Source: Alteromonadaceae bacterium 2753L.S.0a.02 (GTDB lineage: Bacteria > Pseudomonadota > Gammaproteobacteria > Pseudomonadales > Cellvibrionaceae). From it: a stretch of DNA of 64,000 nt. Positions 1 through 7,078 of the stretch are shown in pieces. The notes under the pieces were generated by a model. That model had not been told where the DNA came from. It saw nothing but the letters and a program-made list of their open reading frames with translations, and ran no database searches. Each line of letters begins with the position of its first letter. Positions within the stretch are counted from its first letter, which is position 1. The DNA lies in the NCBI GenBank assembly GCA_007827375.1, contig VISH01000002.1:886001-950000 (forward strand). The letters run 5' to 3'. A program made the translations under genes and the position numbers.

Positions 1-2
1 CG

Positions 3-50
3 CTGCCGGTGTTACTCCTCATGCATATCCTCTCTGTTTACTACTTTTAA
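3..50 (+). CDS. Possible 3' end of an upstream membrane-protein gene (partial)
   Basis: One forward frame is open from the left edge to a TAA at 48-50 and encodes a hydrophobic tail ending in SVYYF. It stops six bases before the cytochrome ATG at 57. That cytochrome has no clear ribosome binding site, so translational coupling to an upstream gene would make sense. Only 15 codons are visible, and another frame is also open across this stretch, so this is a weak call. A membrane quinol oxidase or cytochrome b partner would be typical beside a multihaem cytochrome, but nothing here identifies one. Confidence 0.25.
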   Translation: MPVLLLMHILSVYYF

Positions 51-56
51 AATTCT

Positions 57-1385
57 ATGAATCGTTGGCTCTGGCTTTTGTGGCTGTTACTAGCATTGGG
101 TTTCGGCGGTACGCTCGCCTGGAAAATGTTCGCTTCGGAAAATAAGGACCTGTATCTCATCGGCGACACAACTTATGGCCATTATCAGATTGAGATGGCT
201 TGTGAAACCTGTCATACCAGCCCTTTTGGTGGCGAGGAAATATTACAGGACGCCTGTACCAGCTGCCACGCTGAAGACTTGGAGCAGGCACACGATTCAC
301 ACCCTAAAAAGAAATTTACCGACCCTCGTAACGCAAGTCGGATTGAAGTTTTGGACGCCCGCTATTGCGTGAGTTGCCATACCGAACATCAACACGAACA
401 GACGCGCACAATGGGCGTTACCCTACCCGATGATTATTGTTACCACTGTCACCAGGAAGTTGGAGAGGAGCGTGAAAGTCATAAAGGTTTGCCTTACGAC
501 AGTTGCGCTAGCGCCGGTTGCCATAATTTCCACGATAATCGAGCACTGTACGAAGATTTTTTAGTGGACAACGCCGGTCAGCCTTGGCTGTTGGATATTG
601 CGACACTCGCGAAACCTAACGCTGCCCACAAGCAAATTAAACCCGGCGCGCAGCCGCTTACTTTGCAGGATGCAAGCTACAGCGCGGCGCTTGATGTTCC
701 AGAACATATTCCCCACGAGTGGGCGAGCAGCAGCCATGCGCAAGCAGGAGTGAACTGTAGCGACTGTCACAGCGAGGGTGATGACAACATCTGGATCGCC
801 AAGCCGGGGCATCTGCAATGTGCAAACTGCCACGAAAATGAGGTGAAAACCTTTACCGAAGGTAAGCATGGCATGCGCTTGTCCGGTACGGTGAGCAAGC
901 CGCTACAGCCGGTTGGGCCGGCTGATTCGCACATGGAGTTCACCAAGTCAGGGCAGCAGCTGCACCAAAGTTGTAATGCCTGCCATCAATCTCATGCATT
1001 TAATCGGGTCAAAGCTGCAGCGGATGCTTGTTTAGGGTGCCATGCAGACGAACATTCTCTGTCTTTTTATGACTCACCACATGGCAAAAGCTGGCAAGAA
1101 AATCACCAAACAGAGCAGGCATATAAATTGGTAAGTTGCGCCACATGCCACATGCCGCGTGATGCGCGCGGCAAGGGCGACAAGCAAACAGTGCGCGTCA
1201 ACCACAACCAGAATTTCAATTTGCGTCCCAACGAAAAGATGATCCGCAGTGTTTGCATGGATTGTCATGGCCTGGGATTTGCTATTGATGCCTTAGCCGA
1301 TCCAGTATTAATTAAAAACAATTTCAACGGCAAACCGGGTGTGCACATTGAGTCCATTGATTGGGCTCTTAAACGTGAAAAATAA
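57..1385 (+). CDS. Membrane-anchored multihaem c-type cytochrome (11 haem motifs)
   Basis: The 442-residue protein has one N-terminal hydrophobic segment (about residues 3-21) acting as signal anchor, followed by a periplasmic region. It contains ten CXXCH haem-binding motifs (CETCH, CTSCH, CVSCH, CYHCH, CSDCH, CANCH, CNACH, CLGCH, CATCH, CMDCH) and one CX4CH motif (CASAGCH), so up to eleven covalent haems. Numerous extra histidines could be distal ligands. Such proteins carry electrons between membrane quinol oxidation and periplasmic reductases; the electron acceptor cannot be read from the sequence. It heads a group with two further haem lipoproteins and a globin/reductase pair. A short terminator-like hairpin follows, so the downstream genes may be only partly co-transcribed. 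Confidence 0.85.
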   Translation: MNRWLWLLWLLLALGFGGTLAWKMFASENKDLYLIGDTTYGHYQIEMACETCHTSPFGGEEILQDACTSCHAEDLEQAHDSHPKKKFTDPRNASRIEVLDARYCVSCHTEHQHEQTRTMGVTLPDDYCYHCHQEVGEERESHKGLPYDSCASAGCHNFHDNRALYEDFLVDNAGQPWLLDIATLAKPNAAHKQIKPGAQPLTLQDASYSAALDVPEHIPHEWASSSHAQAGVNCSDCHSEGDDNIWIAKPGHLQCANCHENEVKTFTEGKHGMRLSGTVSKPLQPVGPADSHMEFTKSGQQLHQSCNACHQSHAFNRVKAAADACLGCHADEHSLSFYDSPHGKSWQENHQTEQAYKLVSCATCHMPRDARGKGDKQTVRVNHNQNFNLRPNEKMIRSVCMDCHGLGFAIDALADPVLIKNNFNGKPGVHIESIDWALKREK

Positions 1386-1387
1386 AT

Positions 1388-1407
1388 ACAAGCATTCGCT
1401 TGTTTTT
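1388..1407 (+). terminator. Short rho-independent-like terminator after the multihaem cytochrome
   Basis: ACAAGC and GCTTGT form a six-base-pair stem around the loop ATTC, followed directly by a T-tract, just after the stop codon. The stem is short, so readthrough into the next haem lipoprotein gene is likely. Confidence 0.5.
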
Positions 1408-1450
1408 AATTCAGGTAACTCGAGACTGACTTTTTCTGTGGGAGAGAAAC

Positions 1451-2017
1451 ATGTTGAGTAAAAAATTAATGGTTTGTGGTGCACTTGCAGCATTGCTTAT
1501 GGGGTGTGGCGAAGAAAAAGCTGCAGGCATTGACCCTAAAATTTATACCGATTCTTTGTTTGCCGTTATGAAGGCAGACAGAACCAATTACACCAAGCTC
1601 ATTGTGCAGCGTCTTGGGCCCAAGGGCTCTGATTCAATTTTACCGGTTGAACACTGGAAAGACGTTGAAAACGGCGCGCCTTTGCCTGCGCAAATGTTTC
1701 GTGCTGGCGCTGAAGCCGTCCGCGATATGACCAGCGACTTCACCTATTCTCTGCAATCGGAATGGCCTATCAATAAACAAAATGCGCCCAGTACAGAGAT
1801 GGAAAAATCGGGTTTGAAATTTATTGCTGCCAATCCCGGTGAAAATTTTTATGGCGAAGAAAAATTGGGGGACACCAGCTATTTTACAGCGGTTTACCCC
1901 GATGTTGCCGTTGCGGAAGCCTGCGTTTCCTGCCACAACGAACACAAAGATACACCGAGAACCGATTTTAAAATTGGTGATGTTATGGGTGGTGTTGTGA
2001 TTCGTGTCCCGCTTTAA
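1451..2017 (+). CDS. Haem lipoprotein, Tll0287-like (DUF3365) domain
   Basis: The 188-residue product starts after a good ribosome binding site (GGGAGAG) and has a lipoprotein signal ending in LLMGC, so the mature protein should begin at the lipidated Cys about residue 19. The rest matches the Tll0287-like / DUF3365 single-haem fold, with its CVSCH motif near the C-terminus (about residue 157) and the closing GGVVIRVPL strand. Members act as periplasmic haem or redox sensor modules and are often fused to kinases; here the domain stands alone on a lipid anchor. It lies between two other c-type cytochromes, suggesting a role in the same periplasmic electron chain. The domain name rests on motif recognition without a search. 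Confidence 0.75.
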   Translation: MLSKKLMVCGALAALLMGCGEEKAAGIDPKIYTDSLFAVMKADRTNYTKLIVQRLGPKGSDSILPVEHWKDVENGAPLPAQMFRAGAEAVRDMTSDFTYSLQSEWPINKQNAPSTEMEKSGLKFIAANPGENFYGEEKLGDTSYFTAVYPDVAVAEACVSCHNEHKDTPRTDFKIGDVMGGVVIRVPL

Positions 2018-2035
2018 ATTCGTGAGTAATCAGCA

Positions 2036-2359
2036 ATGAAAAAATACCTGTATTTGTTTGCTATGCTTCTGGTTTGTGGTTGTGCGGAAAAAGGACCTCC
2101 GCCGGAAATTTTAGCAGGTGAACAGGTATTTATTAAAACGTGTAAGGTTTGTCACGCCCAAGGGATTAATGGCGCGCCCATATTAGGTAATTCTGCCATG
2201 TGGGCGCCACGTAAAGACAAGGGCCTGGATGTGTTGGTACAGCACGCCAGTGAAGGTTTTGGGTTAATGCCAGCAAAGGGTGGTAACCCGGATCTCACTC
2301 AGACAGAAATTAGCCATGCTGTGCAATTTATGCTGAGTAAACTCAAGGAACCCAAATAA
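2036..2359 (+). CDS. Class I cytochrome c lipoprotein (c5-like)
   Basis: This 107-residue protein has a signal peptide ending in the lipobox LVCGC, then a compact monohaem cytochrome domain: CKVCH near residue 36 and the methionine-ligand region GLMPAKGG near residue 80, as in cytochrome c5-type proteins. It starts 18 bases after the preceding haem lipoprotein, so the two are surely co-transcribed. A small lipid-anchored cytochrome c of this kind usually shuttles electrons between a membrane donor and a periplasmic acceptor, here plausibly the 11-haem cytochrome. Confidence 0.8.
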   Translation: MKKYLYLFAMLLVCGCAEKGPPPEILAGEQVFIKTCKVCHAQGINGAPILGNSAMWAPRKDKGLDVLVQHASEGFGLMPAKGGNPDLTQTEISHAVQFMLSKLKEPK

Positions 2360-2423
2360 AAAGCGCGATATACCGCGCCCACTATTGTCGTTCCCGACTT
2401 ATTAAATTTTCTGGAGAGAGAAT

Positions 2424-2777
2424 ATGTCTGTTTATGAAAAAATCGGTGGTGCTGCAGCGGTTGATGCCGCGGTTGATATTTTTTACCGTAAAGTTTTAAG
2501 CGATGACCGCATCAGCCAATTTTTCGACACTGTTGATATGGATGCGCAGCATGCCAAGCAAAAAGCGTTTTTAACCATGGCGTTCGGTGGTCCCAATGAA
2601 TATACCGGTAAAGACATGCGCGAAGCGCATAAGCACATGAACTTAACCGAAGAGCACTTTACTGCTGTGGCCGAAAATCTTGTGGGTACCTTACAGGAGT
2701 TGGAAGTGCCACAGGAATATATTGATGAAATTGTGGCGATTGCGCTTAGTGTTAAAGACGACGTATTAAATAAATAA
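2424..2777 (+). CDS. glbN: Group I truncated haemoglobin
   Basis: The 117-residue protein matches the 2-on-2 globin fold: opening YEKIGG, Tyr21 at the B10 position in FYRKVL, the AFGG segment after helix E, and proximal His69 in REAHKHM. The B10 tyrosine is the hydrogen-bond donor used by truncated globins that turn O2 and NO into nitrate. A strong ribosome binding site (GGAGAGAG) precedes the ATG. Its stop codon overlaps the start of the reductase gene by one base, indicating tight co-expression. NO dioxygenation is inferred from the family and the reductase pairing; O2 binding or sensing remains possible. Confidence 0.85.
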   Translation: MSVYEKIGGAAAVDAAVDIFYRKVLSDDRISQFFDTVDMDAQHAKQKAFLTMAFGGPNEYTGKDMREAHKHMNLTEEHFTAVAENLVGTLQELEVPQEYIDEIVAIALSVKDDVLNK

Positions 2778-3739
2778 TGACGTCCGTTACTGTCGATGCA
2801 GCTCGCATTGAGTTGAATGAGGGTGAAACTGTTCTTGATGGGTTATTACGCGAAGGAATAGAACACCCTCATGGTTGTAAATCTGGTGTGTGTCAATCTT
2901 GCATATTACAACTTTCCGAAGGAGAGGTGCCCAATGTCGCGCAGCGGTCGTTAACTGCAGCTCAGCAGCAGTTAGGGTATTTTCTCGCTTGCCAGTGCAA
3001 GCCCAACAGCGATATTTGTGCTGTTTCTGGTACAGTTACTGCGGCAAAAGTTTGCGCAAATATTTTGAGCATTGAAAAGTTAAATGCCCATGTGTTGCGC
3101 TTGCGAATGGAAGCGGAGATGGCATTCAAAGCTGGGCAGTATATATCTGTTTGGAACCCCCAGGGGCAATCGCGTTGCTATTCTATTGCGAGCCTTTCCA
3201 GCGAAACCGGTATTATTGAATTACATATTAAATTATTGCCGGGCGGGGTATTTAGTGAGTGGTTTGATAAGTCCCTTGCTGTGGGCGAGTCTGTAGAAAT
3301 TTCCGGGCCTATGGGCGAATGTATTTATACTGCAGCTCCGGACCAGCCATTACTTTTAGCGGGCATAGGCACGGGTTTGGCGCCTTTGTATGGCATTCTT
3401 CAGGATGCGCTTCACGCGCAGCATAAGGGTAGTATTACGCTGGTGGTTGCCGCCAAAAACAGTTCGCAACTTTATTTAATGAATCAACTGAGAGTGCTCG
3501 AACAGCAAGTAGATAATTTAACGGTTCATTTTTTAGTGCAAACTCTGGATGACAATAAACAGGATGTCCGCGTCGCGGATATTTATCAGTTCATCAAAGA
3601 AACGCACCCGGTTACCAAAGGTTATCGTGCGTTTTTATGCGGCGCAGACAGTTTCGTGAAGAAAATGAAAAAACATATTTTCTTGAGTGGCGCCGACATG
3701 AAAGATATCAGCGCAGATGCTTTTTTACCCTCTGGATAA
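2777..3739 (+). CDS. 2Fe-2S ferredoxin / FAD / NAD(P)H oxidoreductase
   Basis: The 320-residue protein has an N-terminal plant-type ferredoxin domain (about residues 1-85) with Cys34, Cys39 and Cys42 and a fourth ligand at Cys72 or Cys74. A ferredoxin-NADP reductase module follows: the FAD-binding RCYSIAS near residue 135, the GPMGEC loop, and the nucleotide-binding LLAGIGTGLAP near residue 195. The order matches single-component reductases of oxygenases and phenol or methane monooxygenase systems. Its ATG overlaps the stop of the truncated globin gene by one base, so it is probably the electron donor that re-reduces that globin, jointly replacing a flavohaemoglobin. The natural electron acceptor is inferred from gene order only. 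Confidence 0.8.
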   Translation: MTSVTVDAARIELNEGETVLDGLLREGIEHPHGCKSGVCQSCILQLSEGEVPNVAQRSLTAAQQQLGYFLACQCKPNSDICAVSGTVTAAKVCANILSIEKLNAHVLRLRMEAEMAFKAGQYISVWNPQGQSRCYSIASLSSETGIIELHIKLLPGGVFSEWFDKSLAVGESVEISGPMGECIYTAAPDQPLLLAGIGTGLAPLYGILQDALHAQHKGSITLVVAAKNSSQLYLMNQLRVLEQQVDNLTVHFLVQTLDDNKQDVRVADIYQFIKETHPVTKGYRAFLCGADSFVKKMKKHIFLSGADMKDISADAFLPSG

Positions 3740-3756
3740 TTTCCCATTGCGTATCA

Positions 3757-6294
3757 TCATTTTTGCATTTTCTTTTTGGTAAGGCGTGTGGCGACTGCCT
3801 CATTGGGGTCGTCAGGCCAAGGATGCTTTGGGTAGCGCCCTTTCATTTCTTTCTTAATATCCTGATAACTGGATTCCCAGAAACCAGCCAAATCCTGTGT
3901 TATTTGTAAGGGACGTCTTGCAGGGGAAAGTAGGTGAATGAGCAGTGGCACCTTACCGTTCACCACGGTTGGGGTGCTCGTGCAGCCAAACATTTCCTGT
4001 AATTTTACTTCGAGCACCGGTTGAGCTTGGCGGTAGTCGATGGCTAATTTTGACCCAGAAGGCACTGTGACGCGTTGTGGTGCGAGTTGCTCCAGATCGT
4101 TAGGCAGTGGCCAAGGCAGTAGCTGCAGCAAAACGGCTTTAAGGTCGAGCTTTTTTAAGGCGCTCAGTGAAGCTACATTAATGAGATTTGGTGCCAGCCA
4201 ATTTTCAAGATCGTCTAGCAAGGCCGCATCACTCAAATCTGGCCAGGCTTGCATCGTTTGATGCTGTTTCACTAGCGTAACCCGAGCGCGAAATTGCTCC
4301 AGATCTTCATTCCACGGCAATACCTGTAAACCTTGTTCACGAATAAAATGCAGTGTGGCTTGGACGCAATCTTCTTTCGAAACCTTATCGAGGGTTCGTT
4401 TGTTGATGATCAAGGAGCCCAAGTAGCTGCGCTGTTCCGCAACAAGTTTTTGCCGTTGCCATTCAATTACCTTTCGGGTGTCTATGAGGTCTGCGAGGTG
4501 GCTTTCGAAAAGCGCGGGGTTGAGCGCTGTAGCGGCAAATATGCGATCTTCCTTTGTGTTATTAAGGCCTCCGACCTCAGCGATGGCTAGCCACTCCGTA
4601 CCGCTCAACGGATCCTGCTCAGATAATCTGGCGGCGCGACCATTGGCGAGTTGGTACAAGTGTCTGCTATTGCTTCGTTTACGCGCAATGCGGTCAGGAA
4701 ATGCACTGGCGACAAGCATGCCCAATGCATCTGGGTTGGCTTGTTGGCTTTGCTGCTGGTCTTGCATATGGGTTTGGAGGTTTAAGAATTGTTTGAAAAC
4801 GCTTACCTGTTGCTTAATGCGCGTTAGCCAGGTTTGCGCATTTCCCGGGCATGAGATCTTGCCGAGAATGACATCGAGTGTAATTTCCAGATCGGCGCTG
4901 TTGTTTGGCAGGGGATTGCGTTCGCCCAGCAGCGCCGCCACACACGCTGCAGTATGAGTATTATGAGTCTTTTTACCGATGAGTAACATGTGCGCCAAAC
5001 GCGGATGGGTTGGCAGGGCTGCCATAGCTTCGCCGTGGTCAGTGAGCTGTATGTCTTGGTGTGTTACCAGTGCGCCTAGCTGTTGGAGGAGCATTAAGGC
5101 CTGTTGGTACGCTGCCGCAGGCGGGGCATCAAGCCATTGTAATTCTGTGGGTTCAACACCCCATTGCAATAATTGCACTGCTAGCGGCGCGAGATCGGCT
5201 TGCAAAATCTCGGGAATACTGTGCTCCAGCATGGTGGCCTGCTGGGATTCGTTCCACATGCGATAACACACGCCTGCATTCAATCGTCCGGCACGTCCGG
5301 CGCGTTGTTTTGCAGATGCCTGCGAAATACGCACAGTGTGAAGACTGGTCATGCCTGTGCGCGAATTGAATTGTGGTTTTCGCGCAAAGCCGCTGTCAAT
5401 AACCACTTTTACACCTTCTATGGTGAGACTCGATTCCGCAATATCTGTAGCTAGCACCACTTTGCGCAAATCGGGGTCTTTATTTGGCGTGATTGCAGTT
5501 TGTTGTTGTGTAAGACTTAAGTTGCCGTGCAGCGGCATAATAACAACTTGCTTGCTCAGTCTTGCCTGCAATTTATTATTTAGCAGGTTAATTTCTTTCT
5601 GGCCGGGAAGAAAAACCAATACATCACCCGAGTGTCGCGTTAACGCATCTACTACCGTGTTTGTCATTTCGGAGATAAGCGTTTCTCGCGTCGGATTCTG
5701 CGCGCTATAAATAATGTCAACAGGAAAAGCACGCCCTTTACTGGTGATCTTTGGCGCGCCGCTTAACAAGTCTGCAACGGGACTGGCATCGAGTGTCGCC
5801 GACATCACTAGAAGTTTGAGTGGATCTTGCGCATCTCTAAATATTTCGCGACTCTGCAAACACAAGGCCAGACCCAGATCGGAATGAATATTACGTTCGT
5901 GAAATTCGTCGAAGATCACCAGTGCGGTGTCCTCGAGTTCGGGGTCATGTTGCAGGCGACGTGTCAGTACGCCTTCTGTAACCACTTCGATAATAGTTTG
6001 CGGTGATTTTTTTTGTTCTAAGCGAATGGTATAACCAACCCGCTGCCCAACAGATTCACCGAGCAATTGGGCCATGCGCACGGCTGCATTTTTCGCCGCC
6101 ATGCGTCGTGGTTCGAGCATGATAATTTTGCGTTTGTTGCGCCAAGATGCGTTTATCAAAGCTAATGGCACCAACGTGGTTTTTCCGGCACCGGGTGGTG
6201 CTTCTAAAACCAATTCATGTGTTTTATCGAGAATGCTGCGAAGGTCGCTTATGACTTCGCGGATGGGAAGCGAGGGGAGCTGATCTAAATTCAC
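3757..6294 (-). CDS. hrpB: ATP-dependent RNA helicase HrpB
   Basis: This 845-residue DEAH-box helicase has motif I APPGAGKTT (about residue 34), motif II DEFHER, motif III SAT and motif VI QRAGRAGR, followed by the helicase-associated and HrpB C-terminal domains ending in HPWPDDP. Length and termini fit HrpB, a cytoplasmic helicase of uncertain cellular role. The reading frame opens with GTG (MNLDQLP), without a strong ribosome binding site; this places the P-loop at the usual distance from the N-terminus. The gene converges on the reductase with only 17 bases between the stops. Confidence 0.93.
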   Translation of the reverse strand: MNLDQLPSLPIREVISDLRSILDKTHELVLEAPPGAGKTTLVPLALINASWRNKRKIIMLEPRRMAAKNAAVRMAQLLGESVGQRVGYTIRLEQKKSPQTIIEVVTEGVLTRRLQHDPELEDTALVIFDEFHERNIHSDLGLALCLQSREIFRDAQDPLKLLVMSATLDASPVADLLSGAPKITSKGRAFPVDIIYSAQNPTRETLISEMTNTVVDALTRHSGDVLVFLPGQKEINLLNNKLQARLSKQVVIMPLHGNLSLTQQQTAITPNKDPDLRKVVLATDIAESSLTIEGVKVVIDSGFARKPQFNSRTGMTSLHTVRISQASAKQRAGRAGRLNAGVCYRMWNESQQATMLEHSIPEILQADLAPLAVQLLQWGVEPTELQWLDAPPAAAYQQALMLLQQLGALVTHQDIQLTDHGEAMAALPTHPRLAHMLLIGKKTHNTHTAACVAALLGERNPLPNNSADLEITLDVILGKISCPGNAQTWLTRIKQQVSVFKQFLNLQTHMQDQQQSQQANPDALGMLVASAFPDRIARKRSNSRHLYQLANGRAARLSEQDPLSGTEWLAIAEVGGLNNTKEDRIFAATALNPALFESHLADLIDTRKVIEWQRQKLVAEQRSYLGSLIINKRTLDKVSKEDCVQATLHFIREQGLQVLPWNEDLEQFRARVTLVKQHQTMQAWPDLSDAALLDDLENWLAPNLINVASLSALKKLDLKAVLLQLLPWPLPNDLEQLAPQRVTVPSGSKLAIDYRQAQPVLEVKLQEMFGCTSTPTVVNGKVPLLIHLLSPARRPLQITQDLAGFWESSYQDIKKEMKGRYPKHPWPDDPNEAVATRLTKKKMQK

Positions 6295-6465
6295 TTGGCG
6301 CGCGTTTTAACGAGTTTTGTTAAGTCTACGCTATTACCTTGTAAAAGCTATACTAACCATTAATGAAAATGGTAGTGGCGTAACCACACCACCGCTTTGC
6401 ACCGCAAATGAAGCGCAGGGAAAGAACAAATGTTAAGCGGGGGCTGGAAAGCCCCTGCGTGGTGA

Positions 6466-6726
6466 TTAGGCTTGCGCCACCTGCTGTGTTTCTACATTCA
6501 GTAGGGGGGTGAAGTGCAGCAATTCCTGTCGCTCGGGGTAGTCGTTCATATAATCGAACAACTTTTCATAAGTCACCATCTCTCGGGTGACATTGGTTTC
6601 GTCGGTGGGTAATGTTTGTCCAATTTCAGCAACCCGTTGTGCTTGTTCATGCTTACCCTGATTCAGCAGTAGACGAATTTCGCACAAGAGGCTGTTGGCG
6701 ATGATTAGTGCATCTTTATTTTTCAT
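6466..6726 (-). CDS. Small hypothetical protein
   Basis: The 86-residue product is mostly helical by composition (ANSLLCEIRLLLNQGKHEQAQRVAEIG), with no signal peptide, membrane segment or recognised motif. The first half resembles a short helical-hairpin or TPR-like segment. A ribosome binding site (AAGGAA) sits ten bases before the ATG, supporting translation. It lies alone between the GH9 cellulase and hrpB, facing the same way, about 170 bases upstream of hrpB. I do not recognise a function. Confidence 0.6.
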   Translation of the reverse strand: MKNKDALIIANSLLCEIRLLLNQGKHEQAQRVAEIGQTLPTDETNVTREMVTYEKLFDYMNDYPERQELLHFTPLLNVETQQVAQA

Positions 6727-7078
6727 CTTTACAAGTTCCTTTTTGCAAATTTATTACAACGGCCTTTGGAGTGTTTAGCGCCTCGTTAGTAAGTAGTTTA
6801 GTTTTTTTTAGATCGAAAACCGTGAAAAAAAACCGTTAATAAAAAACTGATCTATAAATTTATACCAATTAGTTCTGGTTATTCTAGATAGGTAACATGT
6901 TTCGTTTTTATTGCAAAAATACTGGGAATAACTGTTACAACAAAAAATAATTTGTTACTTGGCAATAAAAACTTTAAGGTTATTTCGTGCACAAGCGGAA
7001 ACGGGCCACGCTTTTACGTAATGGGACTGCTCGATAGAACGCCTGTAAAACAGGCGCTTATCGAGGCAAATTGAGTAT
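6727..7078. other. AT-rich intergenic region between the GH9 gene and the small hypothetical gene
   Basis: No gene is supported in these 352 bases. They are strongly AT-rich and contain the 10-bp inverted repeat TTTTTATTGC (6905-6914) and GCAATAAAAA (6962-6971), plus the hairpin listed separately at 7030-7065. The promoter of the small gene at 6466-6726 should lie here; a TATAAATTTATA stretch near 6853 is a possible core element, but no convincing promoter pair was found. Confidence 0.5.
7030..7065 (-). terminator. Large hairpin just downstream of the GH9 cellulase gene
   Basis: CTCGATA and TATCGAG form an outer stem, and CGCCTGT and ACAGGCG an inner stem with loop AAA, separated by a small internal loop. 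It begins 13 bases after the cellulase stop codon. No T-tract follows on the cellulase strand, so it may protect the 3' end of the transcript or act as a factor-dependent terminator. Confidence 0.5.
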
